Positions 53,912-63,225 of a stretch of 64,000 nt of DNA are shown here, in pieces (within the stretch, counting starts at the first letter, position 1; the number at the start of each line of letters is the position of its first letter). This DNA is from Segatella paludivivens DSM 17968 = JCM 13650 (GTDB lineage: Bacteria > Bacteroidota > Bacteroidia > Bacteroidales > Bacteroidaceae), in contig NZ_KB890631.1 of NCBI RefSeq assembly GCF_000373185.1, forward strand, positions 1 to 64,000, read 5' to 3'. The notes beneath the pieces are model-generated. The model made no database searches and was not told the origin of the DNA. It saw only the letters and a program-made list of their open reading frames with translations. A program made the translations under genes and the position numbers.

Positions 53912-55822
53912 ATGAAGAATGTAAAACACATCTTATTATCAATTATCATAGCGTGTCCGGTGCTTGGTGCAAATGCTGCAACACCAGACACGCAAACTCA
54001 TTTAGTGCCCTGGACTAAAGGCGCATTTCAAACAAACAATTATAGAAATCTGTTTGTTGAAATGGGATATAGCAAGAAACAGGTTGATAACAAACTAAAT
54101 GAAGTATTCAAAGAAGTTTTTTATGGTCCGCACAAAGTGTATTTTGAGGTCGGAGACAGTATGGCATACATCTCGGATATAAAAAATCATGATGTTCGCA
54201 CAGAAGGTATGTCTTATGGAATGATGATTGCTGTGCAGTTTGATAGAAAAGATATCTTTGACAAAATATGGCGATGGAGCAAGAAATATATGCAACATCA
54301 GAATGGACCACGTGGAGGATATTTTGGTTGGAGTTGTAAAACTGATGGAACAAGAAATTCCGAAGGTTCGGCGTCTGATGGTGAGCTATATTATATAACA
54401 TCTCTTATATTTGCTGCCAACAGATGGGGCAATGATACTGGCATAAATTACAGAAAAGAAGCGCAGAAGATAATAAACTGTTCTTTCTTGAAGAACGGCG
54501 AGAATGATATAATGCCGCTGATAGATAAGCAAACAAATCTTATTACTTTTACTCCAGATAAATTTGGTAGTAGATTTACGGATCCATCGTATCATATCCC
54601 TGCGTTTTATGATGTTTGGAGTCGTTGGGCTTATGATGGAAGAACAGACTTCTGGCAGAAAGCTGCAGCTTCGTCAAGAGAATATCTTCATAAGGTTGTA
54701 AATAGTACCACAGCCTTGAATCCAGACATAAGCAACTATGATGGAACACCAATAAAAATAAGAGATTATGTCATGAATACATTCAGATATGATTCATGGC
54801 GTGTGCCTGCAAATATTGCACTAGATTATCAATGGTCATGCACTGATATGAAATGGCAGAGGGAATACGGAGAGAAGATTCAAAACTTCTTTTATTCAAA
54901 AGGAATTAATACTTTTGTTGATCAATACAACGTAGATGGAACATTGCCGAATGAGAAAGAAATACTTGCTGCGGGTGATTATCCAAAAGCTTTACGTCAT
55001 TCAATAGGACTTCTTGCTACAACTGCTACTGCATCATTGATGTGCGGTCATGATATAAGTAGAGAATTTGTTAACGCATTATGGAACGCTAAGCACGAAC
55101 CATCACCTGATGGATATTTTGATGCATATTATGATGGATTGCTAAGACTATTTGCTTTTATGCAACTAAGTGGTAATTATAGAATAATTCCTCCTTTGCA
55201 TGATGGTAAAGAACCGCAGCTTGAAACATATTTCTCAAAATGTAAAACAAGAGATGCTGCTCCTGATGATAATGGTTTTATAAGAAGATGGACTCTGCTG
55301 GAACCTATTGATAAACCTAATGTAAGTAATGCTGGCTTTACAGACAGTTATCTTCGTGATGCCTTTTATCATGAGTATTTCAAAAATCAACAGACTTATG
55401 TTCCAAAGGATGGTAGCGTTGTTAAAATCGGTAGTAATAAATTGACATGGCATTCTATGGACAGTAAGCAATATAATGTGAAACTCTTTAGGTTGGCTTC
55501 TGGACTTGGAAAGCAAACTTACGGTGTCTTGTTTTGGGCGGTTACGATAATCGACTGCAAGGAAGATATTCCGAACGCTAGACTTGCTGTTGGTTCCAAT
55601 TCTGCATCTATGTGGTGGCTGAATGGTAATGAAACACTATTGCTTTCTGGCGACCGCAGAATGGTTAAAGATGATTGTGTGTCGCAAAGGCTTACATTGC
55701 ATAAAGGTAGGAACATTCTTCGCGGAGTAGTTATAAATGGTCCGGGAATGAGTAATTTTTGTGCCCGCTTTGTAGATGAAAGCGGCAAACCTATAAAGAA
55801 CTATACTATAAATAATATGTAA
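53912..55822 (+). CDS. GH8 xylanase / exo-oligoxylanase-like enzyme with C-terminal beta domain
   Basis: This 636-residue protein has a signal peptide ending GANA. The GH8 barrel shows general acid Glu98 in TEGMSYGMM, the substrate-binding Asp156 in ASDGELYY and the base Asp294 in FRYDSWR. These fit reducing-end xylose-releasing exo-oligoxylanases (Rex) and GH8 xylanases. The barrel should end near residue 430. About 200 more residues form a beta-rich domain (ASMWWLNGNETLLLSGDRR, in part) that looks like a carbohydrate-binding jelly roll. It leads the GH8-GH43-GH3 operon. Confidence 0.9.
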   Translation: MKNVKHILLSIIIACPVLGANAATPDTQTHLVPWTKGAFQTNNYRNLFVEMGYSKKQVDNKLNEVFKEVFYGPHKVYFEVGDSMAYISDIKNHDVRTEGMSYGMMIAVQFDRKDIFDKIWRWSKKYMQHQNGPRGGYFGWSCKTDGTRNSEGSASDGELYYITSLIFAANRWGNDTGINYRKEAQKIINCSFLKNGENDIMPLIDKQTNLITFTPDKFGSRFTDPSYHIPAFYDVWSRWAYDGRTDFWQKAAASSREYLHKVVNSTTALNPDISNYDGTPIKIRDYVMNTFRYDSWRVPANIALDYQWSCTDMKWQREYGEKIQNFFYSKGINTFVDQYNVDGTLPNEKEILAAGDYPKALRHSIGLLATTATASLMCGHDISREFVNALWNAKHEPSPDGYFDAYYDGLLRLFAFMQLSGNYRIIPPLHDGKEPQLETYFSKCKTRDAAPDDNGFIRRWTLLEPIDKPNVSNAGFTDSYLRDAFYHEYFKNQQTYVPKDGSVVKIGSNKLTWHSMDSKQYNVKLFRLASGLGKQTYGVLFWAVTIIDCKEDIPNARLAVGSNSASMWWLNGNETLLLSGDRRMVKDDCVSQRLTLHKGRNILRGVVINGPGMSNFCARFVDESGKPIKNYTINNM

Positions 55823-55838
55823 TCTAAAATCAGAAACA

Positions 55839-57293
55839 ATGACATCTTTTCATAATATATTCATCGCACTTTCGGCAATGCTGACTTTATCTCAGTCAGC
55901 AAATGCGCAAATTGGTCAACCTTATATTCATGACCCATCAACTATAATGGAATGTAATGGCAAGTATTTTACATTTGGTACTGGTGGAGGAGGATTGATA
56001 TCTGATGACGGTTGGAACTGGAAAAGTGGAGCTGTGAGACCAGGCGGAGGTGCCGCCCCTGATGCAATAAAGATTGGTGACAGATACCTTATTGCTTATG
56101 GAAATTCTGGTGGAGGACTTAATGGTGGACACAATGCCCATATCTTTACGATGTGGAATAAGTCCTTAGATCCAAAATCACCAGACTTTAAGTTCACAGA
56201 ACCTATAGAAGTTGCTTCGTCAGACGGTTATGAGGATAATGATGCAATAGACCCAGGATTGTTACTTGACCCAACAAGCGGTAAGTTATGGATGTCTTAT
56301 GGTACGTATTTCGGTAATATACGCATCGTAGAACTTGATCCTAAAACAGGTGATAGAATACCAGGAAACAAACCTGTAGATATCGCAATAGACTGTGAAG
56401 CTACAGATTTAATATATCGTGACGGTTGGTATTATCTTTTGGGAACACATGGAACATGCTGTGATGGAGTTAATTCTACATATAATATAGTTGTAGGGCG
56501 CTCGCAAAACATTCTCGGTCCATATATAGATAATGTAGGTCGAACGATGTTTGAGGGCGGTGGCAGAATGGTTATATCAGCCAATAACCGTGCTGTAGGT
56601 CCTGGACATTTCGGACGAGAAATCATTGATAATGGGGTGGAAGTCATGTCATGCCATTATGAAGCTGATTTCAATCGTAGTGGTCGTAGTGTGTTGGCAA
56701 TAAGGCCGTTGTTGTGGAAAAACGGATGGCCTGTAGCTGGGGATAGTTTTAAGGAAGGCGACTATGCAATCATATCAGAACGTCGTGGCTATGCTTTGGA
56801 ACTTTCTGTTGACTTTGTGAGGATACCTCAGAAGCAACAAGCGTTTTGGCACATAAATCCTAATGATCCGATAGAGTCATTGCCTAATCAACAGTTGGCT
56901 GATGTGATTGGAACATGGCAGAAAGGTGATATAAGCGTACGCACTAATGACTATATGTGCCGACCAAATCAACTTTGGACTATAACAGCAATCCCTGAAG
57001 CTGGAGGATATCTGGGTGGGCCATATTATAAGATTACAATAAAGGGCACGAATCGTGCCCTCACGGCAACAGCTAATGCAGAGGTCTCAACAGTTCCTGA
57101 GTTTACAGGTAAACTAGAACAGCAATGGCGTATAGAGCAACTCACGGATGGAACTTACAGGATAATGCCAAGGGTGATACCAGGAAAGGCTGAACCAAAT
57201 ACGCATTATGTGCTTTATTCTGCAGGAGACAGTACGCCAACTTTAGCTCTTTATGATTTCAATACGGATAATTCAAAATGGAATTTCAAATAG
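55839..57293 (+). CDS. GH43 glycosidase with C-terminal beta-trefoil domain
   Basis: This 484-residue protein has a signal peptide ending NAQ. The five-bladed propeller carries the GH43 triad: Asp32 in HDPSTI (base), Asp138 in AIDPGLL and Glu187 in CEATDLI (acid). The last 150 residues contain repeated Q-x-W motifs (RPNQLWTI; LEQQWRIEQLTDGTYRI) of a ricin-type beta-trefoil that would bind sugar. GH43 enzymes are arabinofuranosidases, arabinanases or xylosidases. With GH8 and GH3 beside it, arabinose or xylose removal from arabinoxylan oligosaccharides is likely. It is 16 bases after GH8. Confidence 0.9.
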   Translation: MTSFHNIFIALSAMLTLSQSANAQIGQPYIHDPSTIMECNGKYFTFGTGGGGLISDDGWNWKSGAVRPGGGAAPDAIKIGDRYLIAYGNSGGGLNGGHNAHIFTMWNKSLDPKSPDFKFTEPIEVASSDGYEDNDAIDPGLLLDPTSGKLWMSYGTYFGNIRIVELDPKTGDRIPGNKPVDIAIDCEATDLIYRDGWYYLLGTHGTCCDGVNSTYNIVVGRSQNILGPYIDNVGRTMFEGGGRMVISANNRAVGPGHFGREIIDNGVEVMSCHYEADFNRSGRSVLAIRPLLWKNGWPVAGDSFKEGDYAIISERRGYALELSVDFVRIPQKQQAFWHINPNDPIESLPNQQLADVIGTWQKGDISVRTNDYMCRPNQLWTITAIPEAGGYLGGPYYKITIKGTNRALTATANAEVSTVPEFTGKLEQQWRIEQLTDGTYRIMPRVIPGKAEPNTHYVLYSAGDSTPTLALYDFNTDNSKWNFK

Positions 57294-57318
57294 GCTATAA
57301 CACAATAATAATTAATAT

Positions 57319-59889
57319 ATGAAGAAAATATTGACAATGGCGTTGACGTTGTTTGTGTCGCTATCAATGACAGCGCAACAATTGCCTTACCAAAATCCGA
57401 AATTTAGTGCGACAGAAAGAGCAAAAGATCTTCTAGGTCGTCTTACATTAGACGAGAAGGCCCTGTTGATGCTTGATGAATCACCAGCAATTCCACGTTT
57501 GGGAATAAAGAAATTCTTTTGGTGGAGCGAGGCTTTGCATGGTGCTGCTAATATGAGCAATGTTACTGTATTTCCAGAACCTATAGGAATGGCAGCTTCA
57601 TTTAATAATCAATTGCTTTATAATGTGTTTACCGCTGCAAGCGATGAAATGCGTGCACAGTATAATCATAGAATGCTGAATGGCGGTGAAGATGAGAAAT
57701 TTCATAGTCTTTCTGTATGGACTCCAAACGTAAATATATTCCGTGATCCTCGCTGGGGGCGTGGGCAGGAAACATATGGTGAGGATCCGTATCTTACTTC
57801 AGTTATGGGTACGGCAGTAGTAAATGGACTTCAAGGACCTGAATCATCTAAGTATCGTAAGTTGTGGGCTTGCGCTAAGCATTATGCAGTGCATAGCGGA
57901 CCAGAATACACACGTCATACGGCAAACCTTAATGATGTTAGTCCACGTGATCTTTGGGAGACATACCTTCCTGCATTCAAGACTCTTGTAGAAGATGCTA
58001 AGGTGCGCGAGGTTATGTGTGCGTATCAACGATTGGATGATGAGCCATGTTGTGGTAACAATCGTTTGTTGCAACAGATATTACGTGACGAATGGGGCTT
58101 TAAATATCTTGTGGTTTCAGATTGTGGTGCTGTTACTGATATATATGAAAGCCACAAAACTGCTTCAGATGCAGTCCATGCTACAGCGAAAGCTGCATTG
58201 GCTGGTACTGATGTGGAATGTGGATTTAATTATACATATAAAAGTATCCCAGATGCTGTGAAACGTGGATTAATATCTGAAGCAGAGGTTGATAAACATG
58301 TAATGAGACTTCTTGAGGGACGTTTTGAATTGGGTGAAATGGATGATCCTAGTCTTGTTGAATGGTCAAAAATACCTTACTCTGTAATGGATTGCAAGGA
58401 ACATAGACAGACAGCTCTTGAGATGGCACGTCAGACAATAGTATTGTTGCAGAATAAGGATAATGTTCTTCCTTTAAAGAAAGGCGCTGAAAAAATAGCT
58501 GTTATCGGACCTAATGCCGCAAATACTCCAATGATGTGGGGTAATTACAATGGAACACCAAACCATACTGTTAACATCCTCGACGGAATAAAAGCAAAAC
58601 AAAAGGATATTGTCTATATTAAAGGATGTGATCTTACAGACAACAAGATTGTTAATCCGCTTTTTGCACAATGTTCAGTTAATGGAAAACGTGGACTTCG
58701 AGGAACATTCTGGAATAACACTGAAATGAGCGGTAGTCCAGTTTCTACACAATATTATAATAATATGGTGGCTGTAACAACTGCTGGAATGCATAATTTT
58801 GCACCTAACGTGAAGATAGAAGATTTTTCTGCAAAATACGAAACAACTTTGCACCCACAAAAAACTGGTGAAGTTGTAGTAAATGTTGAGGGTTGTGGTG
58901 ATTTTGAGGTGCTTGTCAATGGAAAGCAAATGCAGAAACATCACACTTGGCGCACTACTGCTACACGCACTCCGATAAATGTTGAGGCAGGAAAGAATTA
59001 TAATATAGAAATTAAGTATAAGTTTGTGAAGACTTGGGGTGCAAATATGAAAATAAACATAGGCACTGAAAGTACCATTGATTACGATGCAATCATAGCA
59101 AAGTTGAAAGGTATTAATAAGGTTGTGTTTGTCGGTGGTATTTCTCCAGCTCTTGAAGGTGAGGAGATGCCAGTGAATATAGATGGCTTTAAGGGTGGTG
59201 ACCGTACTAATATAGAACTTCCAAGTGTACAACGTAATTTCCTTCAGGCTTTGCATAATGCAGGTAAGACGGTGGTCTATGTAAACTGTTCAGGTTCGGC
59301 AATAGCTCTCGAACCAGAGACTAAGAACTGCGATGCTATCGTTCAGGCATGGTATGCTGGACAGGAAGGTGGAACTGCTGTTGCTGATGTGCTTTTTGGA
59401 GATTATAATCCATCAGGTAAATTGCCTGTTACATTTTATAAGAGTACGAAGCAACTTCCTGATTTTGAAGATTACAGCATGAAAGGTCGTACATATCGTT
59501 ATTTCAGCGATCCATTGTTTGCATTTGGTTATGGTGAAAGTTATACCAAGTTTAATATTGGTAAAGCAGAATTAGAAAATGAAGGCGATTCAATATTGAT
59601 GAAGATACCAGTTGAAAATGTAGGTGCTAAAGACGGAACTGAAATATTGCAAGTTTACATTCATGATATGCAAGATGAAAATGGACCGATAAAGTCGTTG
59701 CGTGGATTCTGTCGTGTAAACTTGAAAGCTGGTCAGAAACAAGTTGCAAAAATATGTCTCAATAAGAAATCATTTGAATTCTTTGATGAGTCAACTAATA
59801 CGATTCGGACACGTCATGGTAACTTTGAAATCATGTACGGAAGTAGTTCGCAGGATAAAGATTTGCAAAAAGAAACGATTATGTTTTAG
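57319..59889 (+). CDS. GH3 beta-xylosidase-like enzyme with PA14 insert
   Basis: This 856-residue protein has a signal peptide ending MTAQ. The GH3 barrel (FWWSEALHGAANM; VFPEPIGMAASF; NIFRDPRWGRGQETYGEDP) has the xylosidase-type sequence and nucleophile Asp268 in VVSDCGA. An inserted PA14 domain at about 450-580 (LRGTFWNNTEMSG; WGANMKINIG) lies in the second domain, and a fibronectin-III-like domain ends it. This architecture is typical of beta-xylosidases and some beta-glucosidases. It would release xylose from oligosaccharides produced by GH8 and GH43. It closes the operon before a terminator. Confidence 0.9.
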   Translation: MKKILTMALTLFVSLSMTAQQLPYQNPKFSATERAKDLLGRLTLDEKALLMLDESPAIPRLGIKKFFWWSEALHGAANMSNVTVFPEPIGMAASFNNQLLYNVFTAASDEMRAQYNHRMLNGGEDEKFHSLSVWTPNVNIFRDPRWGRGQETYGEDPYLTSVMGTAVVNGLQGPESSKYRKLWACAKHYAVHSGPEYTRHTANLNDVSPRDLWETYLPAFKTLVEDAKVREVMCAYQRLDDEPCCGNNRLLQQILRDEWGFKYLVVSDCGAVTDIYESHKTASDAVHATAKAALAGTDVECGFNYTYKSIPDAVKRGLISEAEVDKHVMRLLEGRFELGEMDDPSLVEWSKIPYSVMDCKEHRQTALEMARQTIVLLQNKDNVLPLKKGAEKIAVIGPNAANTPMMWGNYNGTPNHTVNILDGIKAKQKDIVYIKGCDLTDNKIVNPLFAQCSVNGKRGLRGTFWNNTEMSGSPVSTQYYNNMVAVTTAGMHNFAPNVKIEDFSAKYETTLHPQKTGEVVVNVEGCGDFEVLVNGKQMQKHHTWRTTATRTPINVEAGKNYNIEIKYKFVKTWGANMKINIGTESTIDYDAIIAKLKGINKVVFVGGISPALEGEEMPVNIDGFKGGDRTNIELPSVQRNFLQALHNAGKTVVYVNCSGSAIALEPETKNCDAIVQAWYAGQEGGTAVADVLFGDYNPSGKLPVTFYKSTKQLPDFEDYSMKGRTYRYFSDPLFAFGYGESYTKFNIGKAELENEGDSILMKIPVENVGAKDGTEILQVYIHDMQDENGPIKSLRGFCRVNLKAGQKQVAKICLNKKSFEFFDESTNTIRTRHGNFEIMYGSSSQDKDLQKETIMF

Positions 59890-59915
59890 TAAAAATTCAT
59901 ATTTGTAATGGTTGT

Positions 59916-59951
59916 CGTGCCGGCTGAAAGTATTCAGTTCGGCACGTTTTT
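59916..59951 (+). terminator. Intrinsic terminator of the GH8-GH43-GH3 operon
   Basis: A long GC-rich stem (CGTGCCG pairing with CGGCACG, extended inward by CTGAA/TTCAG) is followed by five Ts. Confidence 0.85.
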
Positions 59952-60000
59952 ATTTCCAGAATGTTTCAAAAACATTAGTTTTTAGGCTATTTTAGCGTAT

Positions 60001-60067
60001 ATGTTACATAAAATAAAATGCTCGTTACAATTTATGATATTTATTTAATATGTATTAAATATATTTG
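60001..60067 (+). promoter_or_regulatory. Promoter and TGTTA element of the SusC4 operon
   Basis: TATATTTG at 60060-60067 matches the -7 element; no -33 TTTG is seen. ATGTTACAT at 60001-60009 resembles the GH8 palindrome with a shorter centre. It is about 53-55 bases before the -7 element. Confidence 0.55.
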
Positions 60068-60106
60068 CAGTCGCGAATTAAAAAATCTAAACCTAATAAT
60101 TAAAAG

Positions 60107-63100
60107 ATGAAACAAGTACTCAGACTTTTTCAAATCGTTTCTCTTGTTGTTGTGTTTATGTCAATGTCGGCAACCCCGTCATTGGCTCAGGGCACATTGA
60201 GAGGAAACGTAATCGACTCGCAAGGTGAACCGTTGATTGGTGCCACTGTCGTAATGAAGGGAAAAACTTCTGTGGCTACAGTTACCGATTTTGACGGTAA
60301 TTTTGTGTTGAACACTTCGGTTAAGAAAGCAACATTGTTGGTTTCTTATGTTGGTATGGTGTCGCAGGAAGTAGTTGTCGCAGAAGGTAGAGTTGTAAAG
60401 GTTGTCTTAAAAGACGACGACCACACATTGCAGGAAACCGTGATTATCGGTTATGGTCAGCAAAAGAAGGCCAGCGTTGTGGGTTCTATTACTCAGGCCG
60501 ATGCCAAAGTGTTGTCACGCACGGGTGGTATTTCCAGCCTTGGTGAAGCATTGACGGGTAATCTTCCCGGTGTAATCACTATGTCAAGTTCTGGTATGCC
60601 AGGTGATGAGGATCCAAAAATCCTGATTCGTGGTGTGAATACTTGGAACAACAGTGATCCTCTTGTATTGGTAGATGGTATCGAGCGCCCTATGGGCTCA
60701 ATTGATATTGCTTCAGTACAAAATATCTCTGTGTTGAAAGATGCCAGTGCTACTGCCGTATATGGTGTGCGTGGTGCTAATGGTGTTATCCTTATTACTA
60801 CAAAACGTGGTGAAGAGGGTAAGGCAAAAATTGAAATCGGTATGCAGATGACTGCAAAGGTGGTTTCTAAATTGCCAAATAAAATGAATAGTGCTGATGC
60901 ATTAACAGTACGTAATCAGGCTGCCGAGAATGAACTTGGACTTAATCCTGATTCTTGGTCAAAAATGCTGCCAATGTCTACGATTGAAAAATATCGTAAT
61001 CCGGCAAATCTTGAAGAAGCTGAAAGATATCCTAATGTAGATTGGACAGATGAACTCTTTAATAAATCGGCTATTTCTTACAATCCTAATATTAATCTAA
61101 GTGGTGGTACTGCATTTGTCAAGTACTTCGCTTCTTTGGATTTCTTGCATGAGGGTGACCTTTATCGCAAGTGGGATAATAACCGTGGCTATCAGGCTGG
61201 TTATGGTTTTAACCGTATCAATGTCCGTTCTAATTTAGATTTCCAACTTACAAAAACAACAAAATTTAAAGTAAATCTATTTGGTAGTAACGGTGTAAAG
61301 CAAGGCCCTTATGGTGTGGCTTCAAATTCTTGGGCTGAAACCCAATTGTGGCAAGCTGCTTATTCTGCGCCTAGTGATGCTTTTATTCCTCGTTACAGCG
61401 ATGGAACATGGGGATATTATCCTAATGATACACAAGGTGCACCTAATTCTATAACAAACTTGGCTCTTGCTGGTGTTTGTAAAACAACAAATACTAGAAT
61501 TAATACCGATTTTACACTAGAACAGGATTTGGGCTTTATTTTGAAAGGTTTAAAAGCAAATGCAACAATATCTTGGGATAATTCTTTTACGGAGAATAAT
61601 CGTGGTATTAATGACCAGAATCACGGAGCTCAGTTTAAATGGATAAATCCAGATACAGGTGAAGTAACTTATTCTCAAAAAGGAGATAACAAAACTGGAT
61701 TTGATTTTAATGAGGGTATCTTATGGTCTGTAGATAAGGGAACAGCAAGTGTTGGTACACGTAACCTATTTTATCAGGGACAGTTATTCTGGGGTGGTAA
61801 GTTTGGTAAACATGATGTAACTGCCATGGGTGTATTTAACCGTAATGAGAGTGCTTATGGAAGTGAGTTCACTAACTATCGTGAGGACTGGGCTTTCCGT
61901 GCCACATATAATTATGCAGGTCGCTACTTCGTTGAATATAATGGTTGCTATAATGGTTCTGAAAAATTTAGTAAAGATAATAGATTTGCATTCTTTAATT
62001 CTGGTGCAGCTGGTTGGCTCGTAAGTGAGGAAAACTGGTTTAAGCCAATTAAGAAATATGTAGATATGTTGAAAATCCGTTATAGCTATGGTGAAGTAGG
62101 AAACGACTGGGTAAATGACCGTTGGTTATATGCTACACAATGGGCTTATGGTGGAAACATTGTTAATGGCCTTTATACAGATAACAGTCCTTATACATGG
62201 TATAAAGAAAGCAAAATTGGTAACCCTTCCATTCACTGGGAAGTTGCAACAAAGCAGAACTTAGGTATTGACTATAGCTTCTTGGGTGGTTTGATTGCTG
62301 GTAGCTTGGAATTCTTCAACGAAAATCGTCATGATATCCTTGTTGATGGTGGAGATCGTTCCATCCCTACATATTTCGGAGCTAAGGCTCCTACAGCCAA
62401 TCTTGGTAAGACAAAAAGTAATGGTTATGAGCTTGAATTGAGATTAAACAAGACTATAAGCGGAGTTCACATGTGGGGGAACTTCAATATGACACATGCA
62501 GTAAACAAAATTGTCTTCAAGGACGATCCAGCTTTGAAACCTACATATCAGAAACAAGCTGGTTATGCAATTGGACAAGACCATGCAAATTTAACAACAG
62601 GCTTTGCTAATACATGGGATCAAGTTTACGGTATGACAGAATTCAATACCAATGAAAATCAGAAGTTGCCAGGTAGTTATACTGTTATAGATTATAATGG
62701 TGATGGCGTTATTGATGCAAATGATAGTGCACCTTACGGATACACAGGTACTCCAGAAAATACATATAGTGCATCTATTGGTGCAGACTGGAAAGGCTGG
62801 AGCTTTTATGTTCAGTTCTATGGTGTTTCTAATGTAAACCGTTATGTTGCTTTCAATTCTTTAGGTAAGACACTTGATACTGTGTTTGATGAAGGTACAC
62901 TTTGGTCAAAATATACCACTGATGCTGATGCTCCAATGCCACGTATCAATTCAACACCTAGTTACTATGAGGGAACACGTTTCCACTATGATGGTTCGTT
63001 CATCCGTTTGAAGAATGCTGAAATATCATATACATTTACTGGATCTTGGGTTAAGCGCCTAGGTGTTAGTAGTATTCGTGTATTCTTAAACGGTAATAAC

Positions 63101-63223
63101 CTTTGGGTTTGGTCAAGAATGCCTGATGATCGTGAGTCTAACTTCGCAGGTACAGGTCTTGCCTCTCAGGGAGCTTATCCAACAGTTAAGCGTTTTAACC
63201 TGGGTCTTAAAATCAACCTTTAA
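60107..63223 (+). CDS. SusC-like TonB-dependent transporter (locus 3, second pair)
   Basis: This 1038-residue protein has a signal peptide ending SLAQG. The carboxypeptidase D-like domain (LRGNVIDSQGEPLIGATV), plug (NNSDPLVLVDGIERP; VLKDASATAVYGVRGANG) and a barrel ending FNLGLKINL follow. Codon use of the first 300 residues looks less AT-biased than the neighbours, but I have not measured it. The SusD gene begins 2 bases after the stop. It lies directly after the GH8-GH43-GH3 operon, so a xylan-derived substrate is probable. Confidence 0.95.
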   Translation: MKQVLRLFQIVSLVVVFMSMSATPSLAQGTLRGNVIDSQGEPLIGATVVMKGKTSVATVTDFDGNFVLNTSVKKATLLVSYVGMVSQEVVVAEGRVVKVVLKDDDHTLQETVIIGYGQQKKASVVGSITQADAKVLSRTGGISSLGEALTGNLPGVITMSSSGMPGDEDPKILIRGVNTWNNSDPLVLVDGIERPMGSIDIASVQNISVLKDASATAVYGVRGANGVILITTKRGEEGKAKIEIGMQMTAKVVSKLPNKMNSADALTVRNQAAENELGLNPDSWSKMLPMSTIEKYRNPANLEEAERYPNVDWTDELFNKSAISYNPNINLSGGTAFVKYFASLDFLHEGDLYRKWDNNRGYQAGYGFNRINVRSNLDFQLTKTTKFKVNLFGSNGVKQGPYGVASNSWAETQLWQAAYSAPSDAFIPRYSDGTWGYYPNDTQGAPNSITNLALAGVCKTTNTRINTDFTLEQDLGFILKGLKANATISWDNSFTENNRGINDQNHGAQFKWINPDTGEVTYSQKGDNKTGFDFNEGILWSVDKGTASVGTRNLFYQGQLFWGGKFGKHDVTAMGVFNRNESAYGSEFTNYREDWAFRATYNYAGRYFVEYNGCYNGSEKFSKDNRFAFFNSGAAGWLVSEENWFKPIKKYVDMLKIRYSYGEVGNDWVNDRWLYATQWAYGGNIVNGLYTDNSPYTWYKESKIGNPSIHWEVATKQNLGIDYSFLGGLIAGSLEFFNENRHDILVDGGDRSIPTYFGAKAPTANLGKTKSNGYELELRLNKTISGVHMWGNFNMTHAVNKIVFKDDPALKPTYQKQAGYAIGQDHANLTTGFANTWDQVYGMTEFNTNENQKLPGSYTVIDYNGDGVIDANDSAPYGYTGTPENTYSASIGADWKGWSFYVQFYGVSNVNRYVAFNSLGKTLDTVFDEGTLWSKYTTDADAPMPRINSTPSYYEGTRFHYDGSFIRLKNAEISYTFTGSWVKRLGVSSIRVFLNGNNLWVWSRMPDDRESNFAGTGLASQGAYPTVKRFNLGLKINL

Positions 63224-63225
63224 AA

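Noticed and set aside
58675..59256. 193-codon open frame on the minus strand inside the GH3 gene
   Set aside because: It lies antisense to a well-conserved GH3 coding region and has no family resemblance or ribosome-binding context.
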